DNA from: Nitricoxidireducens sp046726235
GTDB lineage: Bacteria; Pseudomonadota; Gammaproteobacteria; Burkholderiales; Rhodocyclaceae
Direction of reading: 5' to 3'
Assembly: GCA_046726235.1 (NCBI GenBank)
Contig: JBKPAD010000012.1
Span: forward strand, 124,001 to 188,000
DNA: 64,000 nt
Shown: piece by piece, positions 46,353-56,563 of the stretch
Numbering within the stretch: the stretch's first letter is position 1
Layout of the letters: the number at the start of each line of letters is the position of its first letter
Position numbers and translations under genes: made by a program
The notes under the pieces: model-generated
Told to the model about the DNA's origin: nothing
Database searches by the model: none
Seen by the model: the letters and a program-made list of their open reading frames with translations, nothing else

Positions 46353-47032
46353 CGCAACTACTGCTCGACCTCAAGCCCGAACAGGTTCCGACGCTCGACA
46401 ACTTCGTCGCCGGCATCAACGCCCAGCTCGTCGGCCGCCTGCGCGCGCTCGCCGGCAGCGGCAGCGTCGACATGCTCTACATCTGGGGTCCGGAAGGCAG
46501 CGGCCGCACCCACCTGCTGACGGCGACGGCGCTGCTCGCCGAGGCGCGGCGGCCGGTCGCGCTGCTCGGCGCCGCCGCCGTCGAGGACGAACTGCCGATG
46601 TCGCCCGGCGGCCTGCTGATCATCGACAACATTGACCGCCTCTCGCCCGCCGGCCAGATCGCGCTGTTCCGCGCCTTCAACTCGGCGCGCCTCGTCGGTC
46701 TCTCGCTGCTGCTCTCCGGCCCCTGCCCGCCGCTGCAGCTGCAGTTGCGCGAAGACCTGCGCACGCGCGTCGGGCAGGCGCTGATCTTCGAGGTCAAGCC
46801 GCTCACCGACGAGGAGAAGTCCGACGCTCTGCAGCGCCACGCCATGCTGCGCGGCATGCGCGTCGACGACGGCCTGGTGCGCTACCTGCTGCGTCACGGC
46901 CGCCGCGATCTGCCGTCGCTGATGGCCGTGCTCGATCATCTCGACAAGGCTTCGCTCGAGCAGCACCGGCCGGCAACGCTGCCACTGCTCAAGGAAGTCA
47001 TGGAATTCAACTTCGATAGCGAACAACGATGA
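46349..47032 (+). CDS. hda: DnaA regulatory inactivator Hda
   Basis: 227 residues. A DnaA-like AAA+ domain without a DNA-binding domain. An N-terminal clamp-binding peptide QLLLDLKPEQ is followed by a Walker A-like GPEGSGRTH and Walker B LLIIDNIDRL. Hda bound to the sliding clamp makes DnaA hydrolyse its ATP and prevents re-initiation. It starts with GTG inside the stop of the transporter gene and ends overlapping the HAD gene (ATGA). Confidence 0.93.
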   Translation: MTQLLLDLKPEQVPTLDNFVAGINAQLVGRLRALAGSGSVDMLYIWGPEGSGRTHLLTATALLAEARRPVALLGAAAVEDELPMSPGGLLIIDNIDRLSPAGQIALFRAFNSARLVGLSLLLSGPCPPLQLQLREDLRTRVGQALIFEVKPLTDEEKSDALQRHAMLRGMRVDDGLVRYLLRHGRRDLPSLMAVLDHLDKASLEQHRPATLPLLKEVMEFNFDSEQR

Positions 47033-47691
47033 AGCTTGTCTTATTTGACCTGGATAACACCCTCCTCAACGGCGACTCCGACTTCGAGTGGGCCCAGTTC
47101 CTGATCTCGAAGGGCGTGCTCGACGGCGAAGTGCATGCCGCCAAGAACGTCGAGTTCTACGAGCAATACAAGGCCGGCACGCTCGACATCGACGTCTTCC
47201 TCGACTTCCAGCTGGCGCCGCTGGCGCGCCACGACCGCCGCGAGCTCGACGCCTGGCGCCGCGAGTTCGTCGCCACGCGCATCCTGCCGATCGTCACGCC
47301 GGCCGCGCGCGCGCTGGTCGAACGCCACCTCGCCGAAGAAGCGATCGTCGCCATCGTCACCGCCACCAACAGCTTCGTCACCGGCCTGGTCGCGCGCGAA
47401 TTCCGCATCCCGCACCTGATCGCCACCATCCCGGCCTGGGACGGCGCGCGCTTCACCGGCAAGCCGCGCGGCACGCCGTCGTTCAAGGAAGGCAAGATCG
47501 AGCGCGTCGAAGCCTGGCTCGAATCGATCGGATTCTGGTGGGGCTCGTTCGACGAGAGCTGGTTCTACAGCGACTCGCACAACGACCTGCCGCTGATGGG
47601 CAAGGTCACCAATCCGGTCGCCGTCGACCCCGACGGCACCCTGCTGGCCCATGCCCGGCAGGCCGGGTGGCCGGTCATCAGCCTGCGGTAA
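47029..47691 (+). CDS. HAD-superfamily phosphatase, SerB-like subfamily IB
   Basis: 220 residues. Motif I DLDNTLL with both catalytic aspartates, motif II T in IVTATNSF, a Lys region (GTPSFKEGKIERV) and motif IV SDSHNDLPLM. HAD-IB members include phosphoserine phosphatase and related small-molecule phosphatases; specificity cannot be read from the sequence. It is the third gene of a coupled set with hda. The following 47692-47892 has no gene and should hold the tps promoter. Confidence 0.9.
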   Translation: MKLVLFDLDNTLLNGDSDFEWAQFLISKGVLDGEVHAAKNVEFYEQYKAGTLDIDVFLDFQLAPLARHDRRELDAWRREFVATRILPIVTPAARALVERHLAEEAIVAIVTATNSFVTGLVAREFRIPHLIATIPAWDGARFTGKPRGTPSFKEGKIERVEAWLESIGFWWGSFDESWFYSDSHNDLPLMGKVTNPVAVDPDGTLLAHARQAGWPVISLR

Positions 47692-47892
47692 CGAGCAGCG
47701 CCAACGCTGCCGAGAAGCAGCGACACAACGAGTTGCCAAGCGCATACTTGTAAGGCATACACGTTTCGCATATCCTGCGCGACATCGTCGTCGCCCCGCA
47801 TTCCCGCGTCGTCACCAGCCTGCTGAGAAAAGCAGATCGTTAACGGCAAGCTCGGGCCGTTCCGACCGCCCGAGCATTGGAGTCGTGGGGAA

Positions 47893-49602
47893 ATGGCGGT
47901 ATCGCATAGATCGCAGCAGCTTGCGCAGGCCGCGGCGCTTTTCATGCTCTTGTGCGGTGACGCCAGCGGGCAGAGCTTTCCTTCGCAAACGGACGTCGAG
48001 GAACAGCGGCGCCGATCCCGCGAAGTCTTTGAAGAACGCGAGCAGCGGCAGCAGGAGCCGGACGTCCGCCTGCAACCAGAGCCGACCGCCGAACGCGAAT
48101 CCTGGCCGGTCGAAGCGCAGTGTTTTCCGATCCGCGAGTTGCGTCTGGAACTTCCGATGGAATCCGCTTCGGATGCGCGCGACACGTTCCGCTTCCTCGA
48201 GCCGCTGCTGGCTGAGTTCTCCAGTCGCTGTATCGGCCGCGATGGCATCGGCGTCATCGTCAAGCGTCTATCCGAACTCGTAATCACCGAGGGCTACGTC
48301 ACTACGCGCATCGGCGTGCCGGAGCAAAACCTTTCCGACGGCACGCTCCGCCTCACCATCGTCCCCGGCGTCATACGCGCCATCCGTCTTGCAGACGACA
48401 CGCCGGCCGGTGACTGGCGCAGCGCGTTTCCCGCGCGTCCCGGCGATCTGCTGAATTTGCGCGATATCGAGCAGGGCCTCGAGCAGATGAAGCGCGTTCC
48501 TTCCCAGGACGTCGACATCGATATCGCTCCGGGCGCCACCCTCGGCGAGAGCGATCTCGTGATCAAGGTAAAGCGCGTCACGCCTTGGCGCCTTGGCTTG
48601 TCGATGGATGACGCGGGCGCAAAAACCACCGGCAAGCGCCAGGCATCCATCAACCTCGCCATCGACAATCCGCTCGGCCTGAACGACCTTCTCAACGCCA
48701 GCCTCAACAACGACGCCCAGAATCAAGCCGCCCAGCACGGCACCCGCGGTCACAGCCTCCAGTACTCCGTGCCGCGGGGCTACTGGACCTTTTCGCTCTC
48801 GGATAGCGCCAGCCACTATCACCAGCGCGTGCACGGCACGAACCAGACCTTTGTCTCCAGCGGCAACTCCGCCAGCCATGAGATCAAGATTCAGCGGCTG
48901 TTGCACCGCGACCAGGCATCCAAGACCACGCTTCAGTTCCGCGCCTCGCAACGAAGTCAGCACAGCTTCATCGACGACACCGAGATCAGGGTCCAGCGGC
49001 GCCATACCACCGCGGCCGAACTCGGCATCGCCCATCGGCGGCAGATCGGCCCCTTCCAGATCGACCTGTCGATTGCCCGACGCGAAGGCGTTCCTTGGTT
49101 CGGCGGCCAGGACGACCTCCCCGACCACACGCCGACGAGCGCCACCTACCGCTACCGCATGCATGTCGTCGACATCGGCGTGCTCGCCCCGTTCAAGCTT
49201 GGCGCACAGGAGGTACGATGGATTGCAGCCTTTCACGGCCAATCCACGAGTGACGTCCTATTCGCCGCGGATCAGATCGCCATCGGCAACCGTTACACCG
49301 TACGCGGGTTCGACGGCGAAGCCACCCTCGCGGCCGAGCGCGGCCACTACCTGCGCAACGAACTCGAATTCGCGCTCGGAAACAGCGGGCAGTCCCTGTA
49401 CCTCGGCGTCGATCAAGGCCGAGTCGGCGGTCCCGGCGCCGATGCCCTGGTCGGACGCAGCCTGGTCGGCGCCGTCCTCGGCATGCGCGGCCACGCCTTC
49501 GGCCTCGCCTATGACGTTTTCACCAGCCGCGCTCTGCGCAAGCCCGAGCGCTTCGACACGGAGCAACCCGCCCTGGGTTTCCAGATCAGCTACCAATTCT
49601 GA
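47893..49602 (+). CDS. two-partner secretion outer-membrane transporter (TpsB; ShlB/FhaC/HecB family)
   Basis: 569 residues. Signal peptide (about 1-25, ending ASGQ), a periplasmic coiled segment rich in Glu/Arg/Gln (36-60), POTRA domains (about 75-230) and a 16-strand barrel (about 250-569). The conserved loop-L6 tetrad reads VRGF at 470-473, and the protein ends in an aromatic residue (ISYQF), as barrels recognised by BamA do. It exports the TpsA protein encoded 17 bp downstream. Confidence 0.95.
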   Translation: MAVSHRSQQLAQAAALFMLLCGDASGQSFPSQTDVEEQRRRSREVFEEREQRQQEPDVRLQPEPTAERESWPVEAQCFPIRELRLELPMESASDARDTFRFLEPLLAEFSSRCIGRDGIGVIVKRLSELVITEGYVTTRIGVPEQNLSDGTLRLTIVPGVIRAIRLADDTPAGDWRSAFPARPGDLLNLRDIEQGLEQMKRVPSQDVDIDIAPGATLGESDLVIKVKRVTPWRLGLSMDDAGAKTTGKRQASINLAIDNPLGLNDLLNASLNNDAQNQAAQHGTRGHSLQYSVPRGYWTFSLSDSASHYHQRVHGTNQTFVSSGNSASHEIKIQRLLHRDQASKTTLQFRASQRSQHSFIDDTEIRVQRRHTTAAELGIAHRRQIGPFQIDLSIARREGVPWFGGQDDLPDHTPTSATYRYRMHVVDIGVLAPFKLGAQEVRWIAAFHGQSTSDVLFAADQIAIGNRYTVRGFDGEATLAAERGHYLRNELEFALGNSGQSLYLGVDQGRVGGPGADALVGRSLVGAVLGMRGHAFGLAYDVFTSRALRKPERFDTEQPALGFQISYQF

Positions 49603-49619
49603 GCTTTCGGATAAACGCC

Positions 49620-52600
49620 ATGACCAACGCCGATCCCTCCGCTGCCATTCGCAACGACCTCGCCGCCGTTCGGGCATGCACCGTACCGCTGCCGCCATGG
49701 AAGCGTGTGCTCGTCCGGGTGCTGGTGGCGAGTCTCGTCGGACACCCGGTCGCCGTATCGGCACAGGTCGTCGCGGCCGGCGGCGCCCACTCACCCGGCG
49801 TCGGCACTGCGCAGAATGGCGTACCCGTCGTCCATATCACCGCCCCTTCCGCTGCCGGCGTGTCGCACAACCAGTACACGCAGCTCAACGTCGACCCGAA
49901 AGGCGTCGTCTTCAACAACAGCGGCGCAGTCGTCCAGACGCAGCTCGCCGGCTGGATCGACGGCAACCCCAATCTCGGCGGCGGTAGCGCCCGGATCATC
50001 CTCAACGAAGTCGTTTCCACCAACCCCAGCAGCCTGCGCGGCTACATGGAGGTCGCCGGCAGCCGTGCCGAACTCGTCATCGCCAACCCGAACGGCATCA
50101 CCTGCAACGGCTGCGGCTTCATCAACACCAGCCGTGGCGTCCTCGTCACCGGCACGCCGATCTTCGGCGGCAACGGCAGCCTCGACGCCTTCCGCGTCGT
50201 CGGCGGCAACATCGCCATCGAGGGTGCCGGTCTGAACGACACCGCGACCGACCAGATCGACCTTATCGCCCGCGCCGTCCAGGTCAACGCCGAAATCTGG
50301 GGCAAGACCCTGAACGTCGTCGCCGGCGCCAACGAGGTCAACTACACTGATCTCGCCACACAGGCCATAACCGGCAGCGGCGGCGCGCCCGCGGTCGGCA
50401 TAGACGTCGCCCGGCTCGGCGGCATGTACGCCAACAAGATTCGCCTCGTCGGCACCGAAGCCGGCGTCGGTGTCGTCGCCGCCGGCAACATCGCCGCGCA
50501 GGCAGGCGATCTGGTCATCGACAACCGCGGCCGCGTCAGGCTCTCAGGCAACACCAGCGCCACCGGAAACCTCACCGTCACCGCCGGCGAAGGCTTCGGC
50601 AACAGCGGCACGCTCTATGTCGGACAGAACGCCCGCATCGAGACTCAGGGTCAGGCCACCAACACCGGTACGCTGGCCGCCAAGGGCAACCTCGACATCG
50701 AGGCCGACAGCCTCAACTCCACCGGCCAGCTCGGCGCCGGCATCGAAAGCGACGGCAGCCGCGGCAACAGCGGCAACCTCACCGTCATCGCTGCCAACGC
50801 GCTCGTGGCCACCGGCCGGAATCTCGCCGGCGGCAACATCGCCTTCACGGGCGGCAGCCTCGATCTGGCGAACGCAATCACCGCCGCCAACGGCAATGCC
50901 GCGTTTACCGCAACCAGCGGCACCATCGATCATCGCGAGGGCCTCATCAGCGTCAGCGGCTCGGCCACCCTGACCGCGAGCGGCGGCGCCATCGACAACG
51001 CCGGCGGCACCATCGAGGCGGGTCACGGCCTGCAACTCACCGCGCAAAGTCTCGACAACGGCGGCGGCACCCTGCTCAACCTCAGCGACGGCGTGCTGTC
51101 GATCAACCTCAGCGGCAATCTTGCCAACACGCAAGACGGTTACATCGGCAGCAACGACAGCATCGACGTCCGTGCCGGAGCGATCGACAATGCCGGCGGC
51201 ACCCTCTACGCCAAAGGCAATGTCCTGCTGCGTTCCGCCGCGACGCTCAGCAACCGCAGCGGCCTCATCCAGACCGAAGCCGACCTCGACATCGGCGCCA
51301 TGGGCGCAATCGACAACACCGCCGGCCGCATCGAAGCCACGGGCCTGCACAGTGCTGTCCTCATCGCCGCCGGCAGCTTCGACAACACCGGCGGCCGAAT
51401 CGCCAACAGCGGCGACGGCAAGACGACCGTCCGCGCCGCCGCCGGCATCCTCAACAGCAACGCCGCCGATACCGCAGGCATGGGCACCATCGGCGGCAAC
51501 GGCGATGTCGAAATCGACGCCGCGAATCTCGGCAACACCCAGGGTGGTCTCATCCTGGCCGGCGGCAACCTGCTGCTGAAGATTTCCACTGCGTTGGACA
51601 ACACGGCCGGCATGCTCTACGCCGCCGGCAACCTCACGCTCGACGGAGCCGCCGCGACCGTCCAGAACGCGCAGGGCAGCATCGACGCAGACGGTGACGT
51701 CGCCATCACCGCCGCCAGCCTCGCCAACCAGGGCGGCACGGTGACTGCGGGCCGGGACGTGACACTGGCCGTGAAGCTGGCCAACGGCCTTACTGGCGTC
51801 GGCAGCATCGTTGCCGGGCGAGACGCCACGCTCGATCTGGCAGGCGACCAGACCAACCTCGCCGGCAACCGCATCAAGGCCAACCGCAATCTCGGCATCG
51901 CCGCCGGCGGCCGCTTCACCAATGAAGGCACGCTGGAAGCGGTGGGCGCGCTCGATCTCGCCGCCGCCCGCATCGACAACCGGTCCACCGGCGTCATCAA
52001 CGCGAATCGCACGTCGCTGACGGCCATCGGCAGCGAAATCACCAATGCCGGTCGCCTCGAAGGCAGCACGCTGACGACCACCGGCGCCACGCTCACCAAC
52101 ATCGGCGCGCTGCTCGGCAACACCGTCACCGTCAACGCCGACACCTTGACCAGCACCGGCGCCGCGGCCCTGATCGGGGCCACCGATGCCGTCAATCTGT
52201 TCGTGCGCAATGCGCTCGCCAACGAGGCCGGCGCAACGATCTTCAGCCTCGGCGACATCAACATCGCCGCCGACGGCACGCTCAATGCCAACGGCTACCT
52301 CGCCAACAACATGGCGAGCTTCACCAATTCCTCCGCCACCGTCGAAGCCGGCCGCAACCTGCGCGTCAGCGCCAACCAGATCACCAACAAGCGCACCTCC
52401 CTCGACGTGCGATGGGGGGCGGAACGCACCGGCGCCTACGTAGGCGGCAACCCGCGCTACACGCGCTACTACACCACCGAGTACGTCGCCGCCAGCACGC
52501 CTGCCGGCCGACTCCTTGCCGGCGAATCGATGTGGCTCAAGGGCAGCATCGCCAACAACACCAGCACCATCGCCGCGGGCCGCAGCATCACGTACAACGC

Positions 52601-55600
52601 CGCCACGCTGACGCAAACGTCGCGCGCCCTCATGGAGATCGAAAGCGACCGCGGCGTACAAGACAACTACCAGTACGTCCAGACCGGTTCGCATCATTGC
52701 GGGTGGTTCGGCTACAGCATCTGTGCCGACTACGGTTGGGTGAACTATCCGGTCGGCTACAGCGCGACGAGCCAATATCAGGTCGGCTCGGTCGACGCGA
52801 GCCTCACCGCCAACGCCAGCATTACCGGCACCGCCACCACCCTTACCAATGAGACCGTGAGCAGCACCGGCAGCGTCGGCGGTTCCGCGGCGACGCTGGG
52901 TGCCCGCCCCGCGCCGCCGCCCAGGCCCGGCACGCCAGCCGCGCTGCCGGACGTCACGCTCCCGGGCAACGGCCTTTACGCCTACCGCCCCAGCCCCGCC
53001 GCCCCCTACCTGATCGAAACCGACCCCCGCTTCGCCAACTACGGCACCTTCATTTCCTCGGACTACATGCTCTCGAAGCTCGTCCTCGACCCGCAGGCCA
53101 CGCACAAGCGCCTGGGCGACGGCTTCTACGAACAGACGCTCATCAACGAGCAGATCGTCGCCCAGACCGGCCGCAAGCTGCTGCCCGGCCAAGCCAACAC
53201 CCAAGCCGAATTCCAAGCCCTGATGGACGCCGGCATCAGTGCCGCCCAGACCTTCAACCTCACTGCCGGCATCGCCCTCACCGGCGCCCAGGTCGCGGCG
53301 CTGACGCGCGACATGGTCTGGCTGGTCGAGCAGGAAGTCACCCTGCCGGGCGGCGGCAAGGACCGCGTGCTCGTCCCCGTCGTCTATCTGAGCCCCCTCC
53401 ACGCGGAGCTGAAACCGAACGGCGCCCTGATCGCCGCCGCCGACATCGATCTCGGCGTCGGCACCCTGACCAACAGCGGCGAGATCAAAAGCGACGCCGC
53501 CACGCGCATTGCCGCCACCGACGTCATCAACCGCGGCGGCGTCATCGCCAGCGACGGCGACACGCAAGTCGTCGCCGCCAACGACCTCATCAACCAAAGC
53601 GGCCGCATCGCCGGCAACAAGGTCGTGCTCGCCGCCGGGCGCGACCTGCGCAACGAACGCCTGACCGATGCCCTGCAACTTGGCAGCACCGCCACCACGC
53701 GCATCCACGCCGAAGCGACGATCGGCGCCGCGAGCGACCTCACCGTCGCCGCCGGGCGCGACCTCGCCAATCTCGCCGCCAACGTTACCGCCGGCCGCAA
53801 CGCCATCCTCACCGCCGACCGCAACATCGACGTCAGCACCCTCGCCGCCACCAACACCGTCAGCCAAGCCTTCGGCAGCTTCGGCCGCACCGAGCAACTC
53901 GGCAGCCGGATTGCCGCCGGCAACGACCTCACCGTCGTCGCCGCCAACGACGCCACCTTCACCTCCGCGCTACTCAGCGCCGGCCGCAACGCAAGCCTCG
54001 GCGCCGGCAGCAACCTCGAACTGGCCGCCACCAAGGACGTGACCCAGTCCCGTTCCGACACCGGCGTACAGAAGAGCAGCACCTACAACGAAACCGTACG
54101 CGGCACGAGCGTCGACGCCGGCAACGCCATCCTCCTCACCGCCGGCGACGGCAGCACCGGCCGCAGCGACGGCAAAGGCAAGCTCACCCTCGCCGCCGCG
54201 CAACTCGACAGCAGCACCGGCAGCCTCACCGTTGCCGCCGACGCTGCCGTCACCGTCAAGGAAGCGAGCGAACGCCACGAGTCCATGGTCGAGACCCGCA
54301 CCCAAAAGAAAGGCCTCTTCTCCAAAACCTCCACCGTCGAAGGCTCCGCGAGCCAACGCAGCGACGCCATCGGCAGCCTGCTCTCGGGCGACAGCGTCAT
54401 CGTCCAGTCCGGCAGCGACCTCACGGTGCGCGGCAGCACCGTCGTCGGCACCCACGACGTCACCCTCGAGGCGCAGAAGACACTCAGCCTCGAAGCGGTG
54501 ATCAACACGCAGGCCTCGTCGAGCTTCAGGCGGGAGACGCGGTCGGGGCTCTTCAGCGGCGGCAGGGGTAGCCAAAGCAACGCGCAAATGCAAAGCGCCA
54601 CCGCGATCGGCAGCGTCATCGAGGCCGGCCGCGACCTGAGCCTCGCCAGCGGCGGCGGCACGGCCATCCAGGGAAGCGCGCTGGCCACCGGCCGGGACCT
54701 CAAGGCGCAAGTTGCGGGGGATCTTGCCCTGCTCGCGGCGACCAGCACGCGCCGGGAGTCGGTGCAAAGCAGCCAGCGCACCCGTAAAACCCTTGAGACG
54801 CTCAACTACGAACTCGACCAGACGCGGGTGCTGCTGTCCACGATCACGGCCGGCAATAGCGTCGATCTGCAAGTCGGCGGCAACCTCGCCGCCCAGACGG
54901 CCACGCGCGACGACCAGGGCGGACTTCAGGCCGACCGTATGACCGCCGGGGGCGTTGTCAAAGGCAGCGACCGCCAGCAAGTCTCCGTGACCGGCTCGGG
55001 TGTGGGAACCAGCAAGGTGCTCGGCAATCTCGCTTCGCAGGGCATCCGCAACGGCGCCAGCGACCCATTCACCGCCCTTAGCACGAAGGAAGGTCAGGCG
55101 GCCGTCACCACGCTGCTGCAAAGCAGCCTCGTCTCCCTACGAGACAACCTCGAGATTCGAACAATCCTCGCCACGCACGTACCCGGCGGCGCGGCGATGA
55201 CCTACAAGGACGACAGCGGCAAAGTCCAGTTGACGCTTGCCGGACAGACGCGGGTGCAGGAGATCTACAGCACGCTGCGCCTGAATGAGACCTTCATGGT
55301 CACGAAGATGGCCGATCAGGGCTTAGCGCAGGCAGTGACGCTGGCCGCGGCGATTGCACTGACCATAACCAGCGGTGGGACGGGAGCGGCACTCCTCAAC
55401 GCCACGGCAGGCACAATGAACGCCGCGATGGCAAATGCGGCCTTCATAGGAATGAGCAGCACCATGATGGGACAACTAGCCGGCGGAGCGAGTCTCGGAG
55501 ATGCGCTGCAGGCAGGAATAGAGGCGGGCATAACGAGCGGGGCGCTTGCAGGAGTGTCTTACGGTGTAAGCGACGCGCTTGGTCTGAGGCCGGCGACCGA

Positions 55601-56213
55601 CGCCAAGGGCAACATACTGAAAGACAGCAACGGCAAGATCATCTACCAAACGCAGCAAGGTGGTGAATACGCCAAGCTCGGCACGTTGGACAAACTAGGC
55701 TCCTCGGCTTTCTGGATTCAGACCAGCGTCAATGCCGGGGCAACCGGCGTTGCGACAGCGGCCAACGGAGGAAAGTTCAAGGATGGATTCGGAGCCGCTG
55801 CACTGACGGGAACTGCAGCCATGATCTATCAATCCACCGTCGGGTACGAAGCGAATTTGGCGCCGGGGAAGAACCCTGACAATCCGTTCTATCTGCCTGT
55901 GGACGATCCCTCCAGTCCTGGTTTTGGTCGTCAGAAACCCGAGACGTTTGGCGATAACGTCATCGGCAACAACGAACCAGGTCGTTTGTGCTCGCAGGGA
56001 ACGACGTGCAGCAAGGCTCTTAACGAAATACCGTTCATCAACGCGATCGCTGGCTTTCACGATTACATCTTCAATGCAAAATGGCTGGACATGAATACGG
56101 CCACCAACGTGGGAACGATGTTGCCTGCCGCAGGATTGGCGATTCCCGCTTCAATGAATACCCCTGTGCTGAATTCTCAACTGGCGCCCCGTAAAGAAAA
56201 GGAAGATCAATGA
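49620..56213 (+). CDS. filamentous hemagglutinin-like TpsA exoprotein, possible CdiA-type effector
   Basis: 2197 residues. An atypical signal region (core VLVRVLVASLVGHPVAVSA) leads to a TPS secretion domain (about 55-300) with both signature motifs NPNL (116-119) and NPNGI (156-160). A long beta-helix of imperfect hemagglutinin repeats (GNLTVTAGEGFGNSGTLYVG-like) runs to about 1800. A hydrophobic Ala/Gly-rich region near 1900-1985 resembles the DUF637 segment of CdiA proteins. The last 80 residues contain NEIPFINAIAGFHDYIF. No VENN or ELYN boundary motif was found. The stop overlaps a lipoprotein gene (ATGA). The last kilobase looks less GC-rich than the rest. Adhesin and contact-toxin roles are both open. 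Confidence 0.9.
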   Translation: MTNADPSAAIRNDLAAVRACTVPLPPWKRVLVRVLVASLVGHPVAVSAQVVAAGGAHSPGVGTAQNGVPVVHITAPSAAGVSHNQYTQLNVDPKGVVFNNSGAVVQTQLAGWIDGNPNLGGGSARIILNEVVSTNPSSLRGYMEVAGSRAELVIANPNGITCNGCGFINTSRGVLVTGTPIFGGNGSLDAFRVVGGNIAIEGAGLNDTATDQIDLIARAVQVNAEIWGKTLNVVAGANEVNYTDLATQAITGSGGAPAVGIDVARLGGMYANKIRLVGTEAGVGVVAAGNIAAQAGDLVIDNRGRVRLSGNTSATGNLTVTAGEGFGNSGTLYVGQNARIETQGQATNTGTLAAKGNLDIEADSLNSTGQLGAGIESDGSRGNSGNLTVIAANALVATGRNLAGGNIAFTGGSLDLANAITAANGNAAFTATSGTIDHREGLISVSGSATLTASGGAIDNAGGTIEAGHGLQLTAQSLDNGGGTLLNLSDGVLSINLSGNLANTQDGYIGSNDSIDVRAGAIDNAGGTLYAKGNVLLRSAATLSNRSGLIQTEADLDIGAMGAIDNTAGRIEATGLHSAVLIAAGSFDNTGGRIANSGDGKTTVRAAAGILNSNAADTAGMGTIGGNGDVEIDAANLGNTQGGLILAGGNLLLKISTALDNTAGMLYAAGNLTLDGAAATVQNAQGSIDADGDVAITAASLANQGGTVTAGRDVTLAVKLANGLTGVGSIVAGRDATLDLAGDQTNLAGNRIKANRNLGIAAGGRFTNEGTLEAVGALDLAAARIDNRSTGVINANRTSLTAIGSEITNAGRLEGSTLTTTGATLTNIGALLGNTVTVNADTLTSTGAAALIGATDAVNLFVRNALANEAGATIFSLGDINIAADGTLNANGYLANNMASFTNSSATVEAGRNLRVSANQITNKRTSLDVRWGAERTGAYVGGNPRYTRYYTTEYVAASTPAGRLLAGESMWLKGSIANNTSTIAAGRSITYNAATLTQTSRALMEIESDRGVQDNYQYVQTGSHHCGWFGYSICADYGWVNYPVGYSATSQYQVGSVDASLTANASITGTATTLTNETVSSTGSVGGSAATLGARPAPPPRPGTPAALPDVTLPGNGLYAYRPSPAAPYLIETDPRFANYGTFISSDYMLSKLVLDPQATHKRLGDGFYEQTLINEQIVAQTGRKLLPGQANTQAEFQALMDAGISAAQTFNLTAGIALTGAQVAALTRDMVWLVEQEVTLPGGGKDRVLVPVVYLSPLHAELKPNGALIAAADIDLGVGTLTNSGEIKSDAATRIAATDVINRGGVIASDGDTQVVAANDLINQSGRIAGNKVVLAAGRDLRNERLTDALQLGSTATTRIHAEATIGAASDLTVAAGRDLANLAANVTAGRNAILTADRNIDVSTLAATNTVSQAFGSFGRTEQLGSRIAAGNDLTVVAANDATFTSALLSAGRNASLGAGSNLELAATKDVTQSRSDTGVQKSSTYNETVRGTSVDAGNAILLTAGDGSTGRSDGKGKLTLAAAQLDSSTGSLTVAADAAVTVKEASERHESMVETRTQKKGLFSKTSTVEGSASQRSDAIGSLLSGDSVIVQSGSDLTVRGSTVVGTHDVTLEAQKTLSLEAVINTQASSSFRRETRSGLFSGGRGSQSNAQMQSATAIGSVIEAGRDLSLASGGGTAIQGSALATGRDLKAQVAGDLALLAATSTRRESVQSSQRTRKTLETLNYELDQTRVLLSTITAGNSVDLQVGGNLAAQTATRDDQGGLQADRMTAGGVVKGSDRQQVSVTGSGVGTSKVLGNLASQGIRNGASDPFTALSTKEGQAAVTTLLQSSLVSLRDNLEIRTILATHVPGGAAMTYKDDSGKVQLTLAGQTRVQEIYSTLRLNETFMVTKMADQGLAQAVTLAAAIALTITSGGTGAALLNATAGTMNAAMANAAFIGMSSTMMGQLAGGASLGDALQAGIEAGITSGALAGVSYGVSDALGLRPATDAKGNILKDSNGKIIYQTQQGGEYAKLGTLDKLGSSAFWIQTSVNAGATGVATAANGGKFKDGFGAAALTGTAAMIYQSTVGYEANLAPGKNPDNPFYLPVDDPSSPGFGRQKPETFGDNVIGNNEPGRLCSQGTTCSKALNEIPFINAIAGFHDYIFNAKWLDMNTATNVGTMLPAAGLAIPASMNTPVLNSQLAPRKEKEDQ

Positions 56214-56536
56214 GCAAGATATTCGGATTGACCGTTGCTCTGCTGGCTGGCTTACCTCTCTCGGGGTGCGTCGGATACCCTCCATCTCACGAAGCGTTTG
56301 TGGCCCAACAGGCATCAGTAATCGGCAGTTCGATCCATTCCCTGAGAGGCATGCACAGCACCCCCCCACTTAGCACCAAGCAATTGCCCAACGGTAATAT
56401 GGAAGATCAGTGGAAGGCGGGTTACGGAAATAGAGATAGATGCCACAGCTTTTACGAATACGATCCTCAGACCTCCATAATCACTGGCTGGCGCTTTGAA
56501 GGTTCAAAGGAAGATTGCATCAGCGTTGCCCCCTGA
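56210..56536 (+). CDS. small lipoprotein coupled to TpsA (module 1)
   Basis: 108 residues. Lipobox LSGC with lipidated Cys20. The mature part has a short Ser/His region and a C-terminal domain with CHSFYEYDPQTSIITGWRFE and a final Cys eight residues on, so one disulfide is likely. Its start overlaps the tpsA stop (ATGA) with AAAGGAAG upstream, so it is made with TpsA. An immunity or accessory role is suggested by position only; lipoproteins of this general type occur beside other hemagglutinin genes. Confidence 0.8.
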   Translation: MSKIFGLTVALLAGLPLSGCVGYPPSHEAFVAQQASVIGSSIHSLRGMHSTPPLSTKQLPNGNMEDQWKAGYGNRDRCHSFYEYDPQTSIITGWRFEGSKEDCISVAP

Positions 56537-56563
56537 TCAGCGCTGCATCTGGCACAAAAGAAG

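Noticed and set aside
47692..47892. tRNA or attachment site before the tps locus
   Set aside because: No cloverleaf, direct repeat or integrase gene was seen; the interval looks like an ordinary promoter region.
50544..53897. A 1117-codon open frame on the minus strand opposite tpsA
   Set aside because: It mirrors the codon positions of tpsA in GC-rich DNA, has repetitive Gly/Ala/Val content and no domain, and tpsA is clearly the coding strand.
50500..54700. Short repeated segments in tpsA considered as a CRISPR or tandem DNA repeat
   Set aside because: The repetition is at the protein level (beta-helix repeats) with irregular spacing and an uninterrupted reading frame.
55900..56213. VENN or ELYN toxin-boundary motif in the TpsA tail
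   Set aside because: Looked for and not found, so no precise toxin boundary is given.
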